Of a stretch of DNA of 5,134 bases, positions 1-5,134 are shown one piece after another. Source of the DNA: RI-242 sp038246255 (lineage in GTDB: Bacteria; Planctomycetota; UBA1135; GCA-002686595); the NCBI GenBank assembly GCA_038246255.1, contig JBBRWC010000170.1, positions 1 through 5,134 on the forward strand, read 5' to 3'. Every line of letters starts with the position of its first letter. Position 1 is the stretch's first letter. The notes under the pieces are model-generated. The model did not search any database and had not been told where the DNA came from. It saw nothing but the letters and a program-made list of their open reading frames with translations. Position numbers and translations under genes: made by a program.

Positions 1-137
1 ACGCGGACGGGGACATGCAACGGCCGGTCGGGACGCACGCTGATTTCACCCGTGTGCACGGACGGGATGCGCAACGCCACTGCCGAGTGCGTCCAAGATC
101 CGACGGGGCACAAAAGCGCAAGGAGGAGGCACCACAT
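1..137 (-). CDS. Exported protein, N-terminal fragment (runs off left edge)
   Basis: An open minus-strand frame starts with ATG (complement of CAT at 135-137) and continues past the left edge, giving 45 codons. It begins MWCLLLALLCPVGSWTHSAVA, then LRIPSVHTGEISVRPDRP. This has the form of a Sec signal peptide: a short N-terminus, a hydrophobic core at residues 3-13, and an A-V-A cleavage site after about residue 21. A lipoprotein reading is less likely because the cysteines lie too early or inside the core. About four fifths of codons end in G or C, as in the other genes here. A GGGAG lies only one base before the ATG, so the ribosome site is poor. Too little of the mature protein is visible to name a family. 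It diverges from the beta-helix gene at 488. Overlapping plus-strand frames give arginine-rich, protein-unlike translations. The signal peptide is the main support. Confidence 0.6.
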   Translation of the reverse strand, partial: MWCLLLALLCPVGSWTHSAVALRIPSVHTGEISVRPDRPLHVPVR

Positions 138-487
138 GCTCCCGAGTGTAGGCGCCGAGCCGCCGCGGATCGGCCGAAAACGGTCGTGGCAGCGACCGGG
201 CGCGAGCGCCAACCCGTGGCGCTGGAGCAGCGCCTGGCAGGGGACGCGCTGAGGGGGCTTGGAGCGCGGGCCTTGGAACGCGGGCCTCCAGGCCCGCCTT
301 AGGGAGAGACCCGCGCGATCCACGACCCTAAGCACTTCCCAAGACGGGCCTGGAGGCCCGCGTTCCTATCCTCGAACACCGCACGAGCGCGAACTTTGTC
401 TCCCAGGGCAGAGACCGAAGGGACCGGAATCGCGGAGATTCTGTCTCGCAAAGGGCGGGTCGGAAGATCTGAGGGTCTGGGGGAAGC
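138..487. other. Divergent intergenic region
   Basis: About 350 bp separate the divergent starts at 137 (minus) and 488 (plus). Plus-strand frames across it translate into arginine- and proline-rich sequence that ends inside the inverted repeat, so I do not regard them as genes. The main structure is the inverted repeat at 275-366. I could not identify convincing -35/-10 promoter pairs for either flanking gene, although both promoters should lie here. Confidence 0.5.
275..366. repeat. Compound inverted repeat, 22-bp perfect arms
   Basis: The arm at 275-296 (starts GGAACGCGGGCC) is the exact reverse complement of the arm at 345-366 (ends GGCCCGCGTTCC), with a 48-bp spacer. Each arm is also a hairpin: GCGGGCCT pairs with AGGCCCGC around a CC (left) or GG (right) centre. 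Pairing continues imperfectly into the spacer (CTT at 298-300 with AAG at 341-343, then GG at 302-303 with CC at 338-339). Just upstream, TTGGAGCGCGGGCC at 259-272 is followed directly by TTGGAACGCGGGCC at 273-286, one base different, so the left arm overlaps a short tandem duplication. The form resembles paired REP/BIME-type intergenic palindromes. It could instead act as a transcription barrier between neighbouring genes. There is no transposase or target-site duplication to make it an insertion sequence. Confidence 0.85.
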
Positions 488-1858
488 ATGCCGCGTCGCC
501 AACCAAGCCCCATTCGCTCTCCCACTATGAACACCTCCACGGAACGTGCAGCCCCCGGCGGACAAAAGCGACTCTGGAGTCGGCTTTTTTGGGTCGGACT
601 GGTTTGGCTCAGCTTCGCGGGCGGGCTGCGGGCTCAAACCCAGTGGACCGTCGATGACTCGGGTGGTGCGGACTTCACGTCCCTTCAGGTCGCAATCGAC
701 ACGGTGAGCGCAGGCGACGTGCTGCTAATCAAACCGGGGGTCTACGGGGACGTGGTGCTGAACAAACGCCTGCGGTTGCTCGGAGCGCCGACGGAGCCCA
801 GCGGCGTCCTCCCCGTGCTCCAATCCCTCGATATCCAGGGGTCCTCCGCGTTCACCCTGGCGCACCTGGAAATCCGCCGTTTGCGCGCCGTGGATGTGAC
901 CGGCCGCTCGGAGATCGACCGTTGTGTTCTGGGCGGAAGCTTCAATTGGGGCAGCGCCGGGGGCAGCCCTAGTGGATTCAGTCCCGTGCTGCTGCACGGT
1001 GTGCAAGACCTGCTGGTCAGCCGAGTCCAGGTCGTCCGGCCCACGGCTGCGACCGAGAGCGGCCGCAGCGGCATGATCATCGAGAGCACATCGACCGTGC
1101 AGCTCGTGCAGTCCTCCGTGCAAGGCGGCGACGGCCTGCAGGACACCATCCAGTGGCTCTCGGGCTTCGGCGGCACCGGTCTCGAAGTCAAGCAATCGTC
1201 CCGCGTGTGGCTGATCGAAAGTTCGATCACCGGCGGAGATGGCGAGAACCTCTTTATTCCGCTGGGCCCGAGCGATCCGGGGATTCCGGGGACCGGTATG
1301 AAGCTGAGCGGCGGGTCGGTGGTCGACGCGCGCGGCACACCGGCGAACCAAATCCGCGGCGGCCACCCCCAAGTGGGCAGCCCCTGGCTCGGTCCCGCAA
1401 CCAACTGTGTCGCCAGCACGCTCCTCCTGCATGTCGGCGGAGTGGCGCTCAACGGGCAAGTGCCCGCCATCTCCGCCGGGCCCTGTCAGGTGGTCAGCGG
1501 CATCGTACCGCCTCGGCTCACCTTGCAGGGGCAGAGCGCCCCGGGTGCGACGGTTGTGGCGCACATCTTCGGCAGCGCGGCCCCCGGCGGTCTACCGGTC
1601 GCGCTCTACGCCAACCTGACCCCGGCGCTCCTCGAACTGCCCGGCTTGCTGCTCGGCACACCGCTCTTCATCGACCCCGCCCAGCCGCTTCTCCAAGGGA
1701 TCGCGGCCATCACCAACCCCGCGATTCCGGCGAGCTTTGGCTTCCCGCTGCCTGCGACTTCGGCCTCCGCTGGCCTGCGTGTGTACCTGCAGGCGGTGCA
1801 AATTTGGCCCGGCGCCATCTACGGCAGCAACCTGCAGTCGCTCGTGCTGACCTGGTGA
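488..1858 (+). CDS. Secreted right-handed beta-helix (pectin-lyase-fold-like) protein
   Basis: The 456-residue product is exported. Residues 28-49 (KRLWSR, then hydrophobic LFWVGLVWLSFAGG, then LRA) form a signal peptide, probably cut before Q50. The mature protein opens WTVDDSGGADFTSLQVAID and GDVLLIKPGVY, the typical entry into a parallel beta-helix of the pectin-lyase/NosD kind. Short strands follow to about residue 285. Two coils match closely 36 residues apart, ending SSVQGGDG (209-216) and SSITGGDG (245-252). Residues about 331-456 form a separate beta-rich module ending LQAVQIWPGAIYGSNLQSLVLTW in outline; similar tails occur on many planctomycete secreted proteins, as I recall. I see no catalytic residues of a polysaccharide lyase, so binding or structure is as likely as enzymatic activity. 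The start at 488 has GGGGGA three bases upstream; the ATG at 527 lacks such a site but gives a more normal signal-peptide length (19 rather than 32 residues before the core). It converges on the gene ending at 1963. Confidence 0.9.
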   Translation: MPRRQPSPIRSPTMNTSTERAAPGGQKRLWSRLFWVGLVWLSFAGGLRAQTQWTVDDSGGADFTSLQVAIDTVSAGDVLLIKPGVYGDVVLNKRLRLLGAPTEPSGVLPVLQSLDIQGSSAFTLAHLEIRRLRAVDVTGRSEIDRCVLGGSFNWGSAGGSPSGFSPVLLHGVQDLLVSRVQVVRPTAATESGRSGMIIESTSTVQLVQSSVQGGDGLQDTIQWLSGFGGTGLEVKQSSRVWLIESSITGGDGENLFIPLGPSDPGIPGTGMKLSGGSVVDARGTPANQIRGGHPQVGSPWLGPATNCVASTLLLHVGGVALNGQVPAISAGPCQVVSGIVPPRLTLQGQSAPGATVVAHIFGSAAPGGLPVALYANLTPALLELPGLLLGTPLFIDPAQPLLQGIAAITNPAIPASFGFPLPATSASAGLRVYLQAVQIWPGAIYGSNLQSLVLTW

Positions 1859-1944
1859 GTCCAGCGGCGCGAGCTCGCAAGCGATGTGGCCGCGGGCCTG
1901 ACGCCGCCCTCGCCGCCATCCGCGCCCGCGTGGCATCGAGCTAA

Positions 1945-1969
1945 CCCCGAACCAAGTGTGGGTCAGGGG
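1945..1969. terminator. Weak hairpin between convergent genes
   Basis: CCCC at 1945-1948 can pair with GGGG at 1966-1969, with further interrupted pairing inside (ACC at 1951-1953 with GGT at 1961-1963). It lies between the ends of two convergent genes and overlaps the minus-strand stop. No T-run follows on either strand, so a role in termination is only suggested by position. Confidence 0.2.
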
Positions 1970-4365
1970 CCCGCGCGCACGCGCACGGTGTCCGAGCCGC
2001 CCACGATGTGGACTTGTGTGGGTGTCAGCGTCTGATCGCCGTCCCAGGTTAGGCGGTAGCGGCCCGGTGGGACGGCGGCAAAGTGCGCGCGTCCGTCGCC
2101 GTCGAGCGGTTCGCGCAGCGACTCTGCGAGGAACTCTGCCGCCGCGCACCCTTCGTCCCACGCTCGCGATTGGTCGGCGGGAACGAGTTGCAGCCGCGGT
2201 GCCGTTGCGTCGGCGGATGGAGTGAAGTCGACGACTTGGATCTCGGCCCGCACCCTGGGCTCGAGAAGCTGCGCGATCGCGGCGTGTTGCCCGGAGACCA
2301 GTTCGAGGCGTTCAATTGCACCTAACCCGTGTCCGAACGCGCCCATTCGCACTTCCCACGGCCCCCCAGGCAGCTCCCATTCCACCTCGCCGCCGGCGAG
2401 CGGACGCCCACCAGGAGCCGCTTTGAATTTGACATCCCCCGGCCGCCGGAAGAACAACGCCGGATCGCCGATCGGGCTTGCGCTCACGCTGTCACGCGCC
2501 ACGGCGCGCAGCCGCGCCATGCTGGGCAGTTGGAGAACGGCCGGATCGGGCCACGACTCGAACCGAGTCTGCGCACCGGCCCAATCGGTGCTCACGCGAG
2601 CAAGGACGGGAAAGGGCGTCTGTGCGGGAACCACGAGGAAAAACGCACCCGCGGAATTCGTCGCGGACGGATTGACGCCCGAGTTGAACGAGGTGTCCAC
2701 CGTGGACTGCACGGACACGCGCGCGTCCTCGATGGGTTCGCCGTCCTCGTCGACAACTTTTCCGCTCAGAGAGCGGATCTTCTTCTGCACGACGAGGTGC
2801 AACTCGACCGTTTGCTTGCCCGTGTGCAACACCGAAGCGACGGGCCCAGGATCCATCGCGTAGCGGTATCCGTCGGGATCTGTGTGGTGGGCCCAAAACT
2901 CAACGGTGCCTTCCGGCAACCCCGTCAGATAGAAGCGTCCGGACTCATCCACCGTTGCGCTCCATTGGCGCGTCCCAGCCTTTGCCGCGACACGCGCACC
3001 CAATGGATGGGCCGCACCCAAAAGTGTCCCCTCAATCTCGGCCCCCGGCGACACGTGCAGATCCAAGGTATGGACCCCGCCGCCCGAGGGCACGGTGAAC
3101 CTCCACCGCAGCGGTGCGTAAAGGACATGGAGGAACTCGAGCGAATACTCCGCTTCAGCGCGCACTGGCAGCGTCCAAGTCCCCGGCTGCGCGCCTCGTT
3201 GGAGGCGGCCCCAAGAGTCCACACGAATCCCGCTTGGAAACGCCGAATCTCGATCAGAAAGGTGTGATGAACTCCGCTTGTCCAATTGGCCGCCGAGCAC
3301 CGCCGCGCCGTCCGGCGCCAACACGCGAACTTCCAGGCGCACGGCGCGCATCAGCGGCACGTCGATCACCGGACCATCACGGCGAACGTGGACATCGGTC
3401 GTCAGTCGCCCGTCGGCGGAGATCAAGAGGTCCATGGCGCGCGACCGCTCGCTGCGGGGCGATTCGGTGAACCACATCAGCTCGAGTTCCCCGTTGCCGT
3501 CCGTCTGCAAGTCCTCCCATTGGTCGATGTGCACGGGCATGTGGGCGAGCGGCGACATGCTGTGCGCGTCGACGATGCGCAATCGTGCAGCGAAGGGCGG
3601 CGGCATGAACACCGTGTAGTCCGAATGGACGTCCTCCACCAAAAGCAGCGTCCGTTCGATGGGACCGGAGTCGGCAGGGGAGCACCACAGGGTGACCCTG
3701 CTCCCGAGCGGCGCCGACGCGAACGAAAAGCCGCCCTCCGCATCCGTCACCGCCCGCTGTGCGTCCAGGTAGAGGTCAGCGCCCAGGAGCGGCTCGTCCA
3801 ACTCGAGCACGACCCCAGCGAGTGGCCGGTCGTCCCCATGGACCAGGACCCTTCCCGCAAACGCCTGTGCCCGCTCGAGCCGCACCTGTCGGTCTGCGGG
3901 GATCCGATCCACGTGCAGGGCGACAAAGCCTGGCGCTCCCACCACCGGTTGTTCCGCATTTGCCACCGGCAGTTCCGGTCGCGGCAACCAGCCGTCCTCG
4001 TCCGTGAACCACACGGCACTGGGCGTTAGGCCCGCTTCGCTGACGGGCTCCAGGATGTCGAGCAGAACCATGCGGCCCTCGGCTATCGGCGCGCCACGGT
4101 GATCAACGAGGCGCAGAAAGCCCCCCGAGCGTGCGGCGGTCGTGTCGTCCACGGGGGCGATCGCGCGGCCGGCACTTTCCGCCGTGCATCCGGACTCCGC
4201 GGGTGGCGCCCGGCCTACCCCGGTTGCACTGCCTCCTGCCGGTCGACTTTGGCCGCCGGACCCACTGGCACTGTCAGGAGCGATGGTGGAAGGCCGCCCG
4301 CCGACGATCCACACCAACGCGACCAGCCCGGCGGCGAACGCAACCCAACCCACCCCGTTCCTCAC
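1963..4365 (-). CDS. Membrane-anchored multi-domain beta-sandwich protein (carboxypeptidase regulatory-like modules)
   Basis: The 800-residue product has a hydrophobic segment at residues 7-23 (WVAFAAGLVALVWIVGG) with one upstream Arg and no lipobox, so it is probably a signal anchor. A Ser/Gly/Pro/Ala-rich linker runs to about residue 80. The rest is a chain of beta-sandwich modules of the carboxypeptidase-regulatory-like or CNA-B-like type: about 83-165 (LRLVDHRGAPIAEG, later FTDEDGWL), 169-245 (AGRVLVHGDDRPLAGV, TDAEGGFSF), 260-335 (TDGNGELEL), 443-525 (IEGTLLG, DESGRFYLTGLPEG) and 533-610 (LSGKVVDEDGEPIEDARV). The last 50 residues (DGDGRAHFAAVPPGRYRLTW) look like another module edge. There is no C-terminal sorting signal and no catalytic domain, so adhesion, scaffolding or ligand binding outside the membrane is likely. 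The start is GTG. A second in-frame GTG at 4353 (codon 5) has GAGG six bases upstream and may be the true start. The product is only broadly assignable; module boundaries are approximate. Confidence 0.9.
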   Translation of the reverse strand: MRNGVGWVAFAAGLVALVWIVGGRPSTIAPDSASGSGGQSRPAGGSATGVGRAPPAESGCTAESAGRAIAPVDDTTAARSGGFLRLVDHRGAPIAEGRMVLLDILEPVSEAGLTPSAVWFTDEDGWLPRPELPVANAEQPVVGAPGFVALHVDRIPADRQVRLERAQAFAGRVLVHGDDRPLAGVVLELDEPLLGADLYLDAQRAVTDAEGGFSFASAPLGSRVTLWCSPADSGPIERTLLLVEDVHSDYTVFMPPPFAARLRIVDAHSMSPLAHMPVHIDQWEDLQTDGNGELELMWFTESPRSERSRAMDLLISADGRLTTDVHVRRDGPVIDVPLMRAVRLEVRVLAPDGAAVLGGQLDKRSSSHLSDRDSAFPSGIRVDSWGRLQRGAQPGTWTLPVRAEAEYSLEFLHVLYAPLRWRFTVPSGGGVHTLDLHVSPGAEIEGTLLGAAHPLGARVAAKAGTRQWSATVDESGRFYLTGLPEGTVEFWAHHTDPDGYRYAMDPGPVASVLHTGKQTVELHLVVQKKIRSLSGKVVDEDGEPIEDARVSVQSTVDTSFNSGVNPSATNSAGAFFLVVPAQTPFPVLARVSTDWAGAQTRFESWPDPAVLQLPSMARLRAVARDSVSASPIGDPALFFRRPGDVKFKAAPGGRPLAGGEVEWELPGGPWEVRMGAFGHGLGAIERLELVSGQHAAIAQLLEPRVRAEIQVVDFTPSADATAPRLQLVPADQSRAWDEGCAAAEFLAESLREPLDGDGRAHFAAVPPGRYRLTWDGDQTLTPTQVHIVGGSDTVRVRAGP

Positions 4366-4577
4366 GCCCGAAACTAACCCAGGCCGGACGCCCAGTTACC
4401 CACCGGACGGTCTGTGAGCCACCCGCGAGGGGTGTGGATGGCCGCGGTGCCGGAAAACATCGACTTTTTCTGCAACCGCCGGGAGCCGCGCGAGTCTTCA
4501 TGGTCAGAGCGGAACGAGAAGAAGCGACCAAAGGTTGGCCGTCCCTCCCCGCAAACTTTTACCACGGATTTAGATCG
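4366..4577. promoter_or_regulatory. Divergent promoter region (inferred)
   Basis: These 212 bp lie between the divergent starts at 4365 (minus) and 4578 (plus), so both promoters are expected here. The part just before 4578 is more A/T-rich than the surroundings. A possible plus-strand sigma-70-like pair is TTGGCC at 4535-4540 and TTTTAC at 4557-4562, 16 bp apart, but it matches the consensus poorly and would leave only a 9-15 base leader. No operator or riboswitch is evident. The plus-strand frame is open across this region, but its translation here is not protein-like. Confidence 0.3.
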
Positions 4578-4988
4578 ATGAAGTTTTCCCTTTTTGGCTC
4601 GCGGGGCGTCTGTGTTCCTCGCGCGGGGGGCGGACCCGCTGCGGCGCGGTTGCCCGCGGCGCGGTTGCCCGCGGCGCTGTTGCCCGCGGCGCGGTTGCCC
4701 GCGGCGCTGTTGACCGCGGTGATGTTCGCCGCGGTGATGTTCGCCGTGGGCGCGCACTCGAGCGCTCAGCACTCCGGGCCGACGGCCGGGGGACCCAACT
4801 CGGGAGGCCAGGGCGGACAGGTGCGACTGTTGCCGGCGAATCCGCCCCCGCCGCCGCCCCCGCCCCCCACGCTGCCTCTCAAGATGATGAAAGTGACACA
4901 CACCGTCACAGAATCACCCTCCGGAACGATCTCCATCACGAAAATCACGTGCGGTTCCCCCGGCAATGATTGTCCGATTCGACTCTGA
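4578..4988 (+). CDS. Small secreted protein with repeat-built signal peptide, polyproline linker and two-Cys tail
   Basis: The 136-residue product starts MKFSLFGSRG. Residues 23-57 are seven pentapeptides encoded by a 15-bp tandem repeat: ARLPA, ARLPA, ALLPA, ARLPA, ALLTA, VMFAA, VMFAV. The last three give the hydrophobic core (about 43-59) and the earlier ones an arginine-bearing n-region. Cleavage is likely at SSA/Q, after residue 63. The mature part is about 73 residues: a Gly-rich stretch (64-81), nine prolines (89-97), then KMMKVTHTV and GTISITKI, which look like two short strands, and a tail with Cys125 and Cys132 (CGSPGNDC) that could form a disulfide. I do not recognise the family. 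The ATG at 4578 is preferred because it gives a natural signal peptide and follows an A/T-rich leader; an in-frame ATG at 4500 would add 26 polar residues. There is no clear Shine-Dalgarno site. A hairpin terminator follows 16 bases after the stop. It is probably a single-gene unit. Confidence 0.7.
   Translation: MKFSLFGSRGVCVPRAGGGPAAARLPAARLPAALLPAARLPAALLTAVMFAAVMFAVGAHSSAQHSGPTAGGPNSGGQGGQVRLLPANPPPPPPPPPTLPLKMMKVTHTVTESPSGTISITKITCGSPGNDCPIRL
4644..4748 (+). repeat. Seven 15-bp tandem repeats inside a signal-peptide coding region
   Basis: The units start at 4644, 4659, 4674, 4689, 4704, 4719 and 4734. Units 1, 2 and 4 are identical (GCGCGGTTGCCCGCG). Unit 3 changes CGG to CTG. Unit 5 has CTG plus ACC for CCC. 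Units 6 and 7 have diverged to GTGATGTTCGCCGCG and GTGATGTTCGCCGTG. The shared CTG in units 3 and 5 suggests that a 30-bp pair (units 2-3) was duplicated to give units 4-5. The length is a multiple of three, so gain or loss of units keeps the reading frame. Only the plus-strand frame used by the gene has G or C at every third position in every unit, which supports that frame over antisense readings. Confidence 0.95.
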
Positions 4989-5004
4989 ACTGTGTGATGG
5001 CGAC

Positions 5005-5032
5005 CGCGACGGCGCAGGGATGCGCCGTCGCG
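5005..5032 (+). terminator. Hairpin terminator after the small secreted protein gene
   Basis: CGCGACGGCGCA (5005-5016) pairs perfectly with TGCGCCGTCGCG (5021-5032) around a GGGA loop, giving a 12-bp, very GC-rich stem. It starts 16 bases after the stop at 4988. Only TTT follows, so the U-tract is short for a classical intrinsic terminator. Position and stem strength make termination or 3'-end protection the likeliest role. Confidence 0.7.
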
Positions 5033-5050
5033 TTTGCGCAATCGGTGCCC

Positions 5051-5134
5051 GCGCCTCCTTCGACCGCGCCTCCTTCGACCGCGCCTCCTTCGATCGCGCC
5101 CCCTTCGATCGCGCCCCCTTCGATCGCGCCCCCT
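5051..5134. repeat. 15-bp tandem repeat, at least 5.6 copies, continuing past the right edge
   Basis: The units start at 5051, 5066, 5081, 5096 and 5111, with a partial unit at 5126. Units 1-2 are GCGCCTCCTTCGACC. Unit 3 changes the second-last base to give GATC. Units 4-5 also change CCT to CCC (GCGCCCCCTTCGATC). The variants are ordered along the array, as expected from stepwise slippage expansion. All frames are free of stops within it. Plus-strand readings are APPS(T/I), RLLR(P/S) and A(S/P)FDR; one minus-strand reading is RSK(E/G)A. Any could be coding, but the hairpin just upstream argues for a non-coding array or a gene whose start I cannot fix, so I do not call a CDS. There are no spacers, so it is not CRISPR. 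Confidence 0.95.

Noticed and set aside
1..302. Plus-strand open frames (1-252 and 15-302) as the gene at the left edge
   Set aside because: The translations are arginine-rich and protein-unlike. The 15-302 frame ends inside the inverted repeat, and the minus strand offers a clean signal peptide over the same bases.
275..366. Insertion sequence or MITE with terminal inverted repeats
   Set aside because: The 92-bp element has no target-site duplication that I can see and no transposase; a REP-like palindrome pair fits better.
725..1564. Long minus-strand frames antisense to the beta-helix gene (279 and 242 codons)
   Set aside because: They lie wholly inside a gene with a signal peptide and a clear fold, and their His/Arg/Gly-rich translations match nothing; such frames are common opposite GC-rich genes.
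2329..4029. Plus-strand frames of 312 and 247 codons antisense to the 800-residue gene
   Set aside because: They are Arg/His-rich with no domains, and are fully covered by the better-supported minus-strand gene.
4131..4577. Upstream in-frame extension of the small secreted protein
   Set aside because: It would overlap the start of the divergent gene and place about 150 low-quality residues before a natural signal peptide.
4374..5134. Minus-strand frame reading QPRRG/EHHRG repeats across the 4644-4748 array and RSK(E/G)A in the terminal array
   Set aside because: It has no visible start within the array context, opposes a gene with better third-position composition, and gives a low-complexity basic translation. 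It cannot be fully excluded without sequence to the right.
5051..5134. CRISPR array
   Set aside because: The 15-bp units are directly adjacent with no spacers.

Overview
The window is GC-rich, with strong G/C preference at third codon positions and few clear Shine-Dalgarno sites. Its recognisable products look exported: a right-handed beta-helix protein with a conserved C-terminal beta module, and a large membrane-anchored protein built of carboxypeptidase-regulatory-like beta-sandwich modules. This set of traits best fits Planctomycetota or a similar environmental lineage. That assignment is inference, since there is no rRNA or housekeeping gene to confirm it.

Layout from left to right. Positions 137 to 1 (minus) hold the start of an exported protein that runs off the left edge. 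It diverges from the next gene across about 350 bp of non-coding DNA, which carries a large inverted repeat with two perfect 22-bp arms, each arm being a hairpin in itself. Positions 488-1858 (plus) encode a secreted beta-helix protein. Converging on it, 1963-4365 (minus) encodes an 800-residue signal-anchored protein with at least five beta-sandwich modules; the two genes are separated by about 104 bp with a weak hairpin. After a 212-bp divergent intergenic stretch, 4578-4988 (plus) encodes a small secreted protein whose signal-peptide region is made of seven 15-bp tandem repeats, followed by a Gly-rich stretch, nine prolines and a short two-cysteine tail. A perfect 12-bp stem hairpin follows its stop. 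The last 84 bases are a second 15-bp tandem repeat that continues past the right edge.

No gene encodes a recognisable enzyme and there is no operon: each complete gene is probably its own transcription unit. The common theme is cell-envelope or secreted proteins of unassigned function. The most unusual features are the two independent 15-bp repeats within about 500 bp, one of them building a signal peptide, and the compound inverted repeat. I see no RNA gene, CRISPR array, transposase or defence system.
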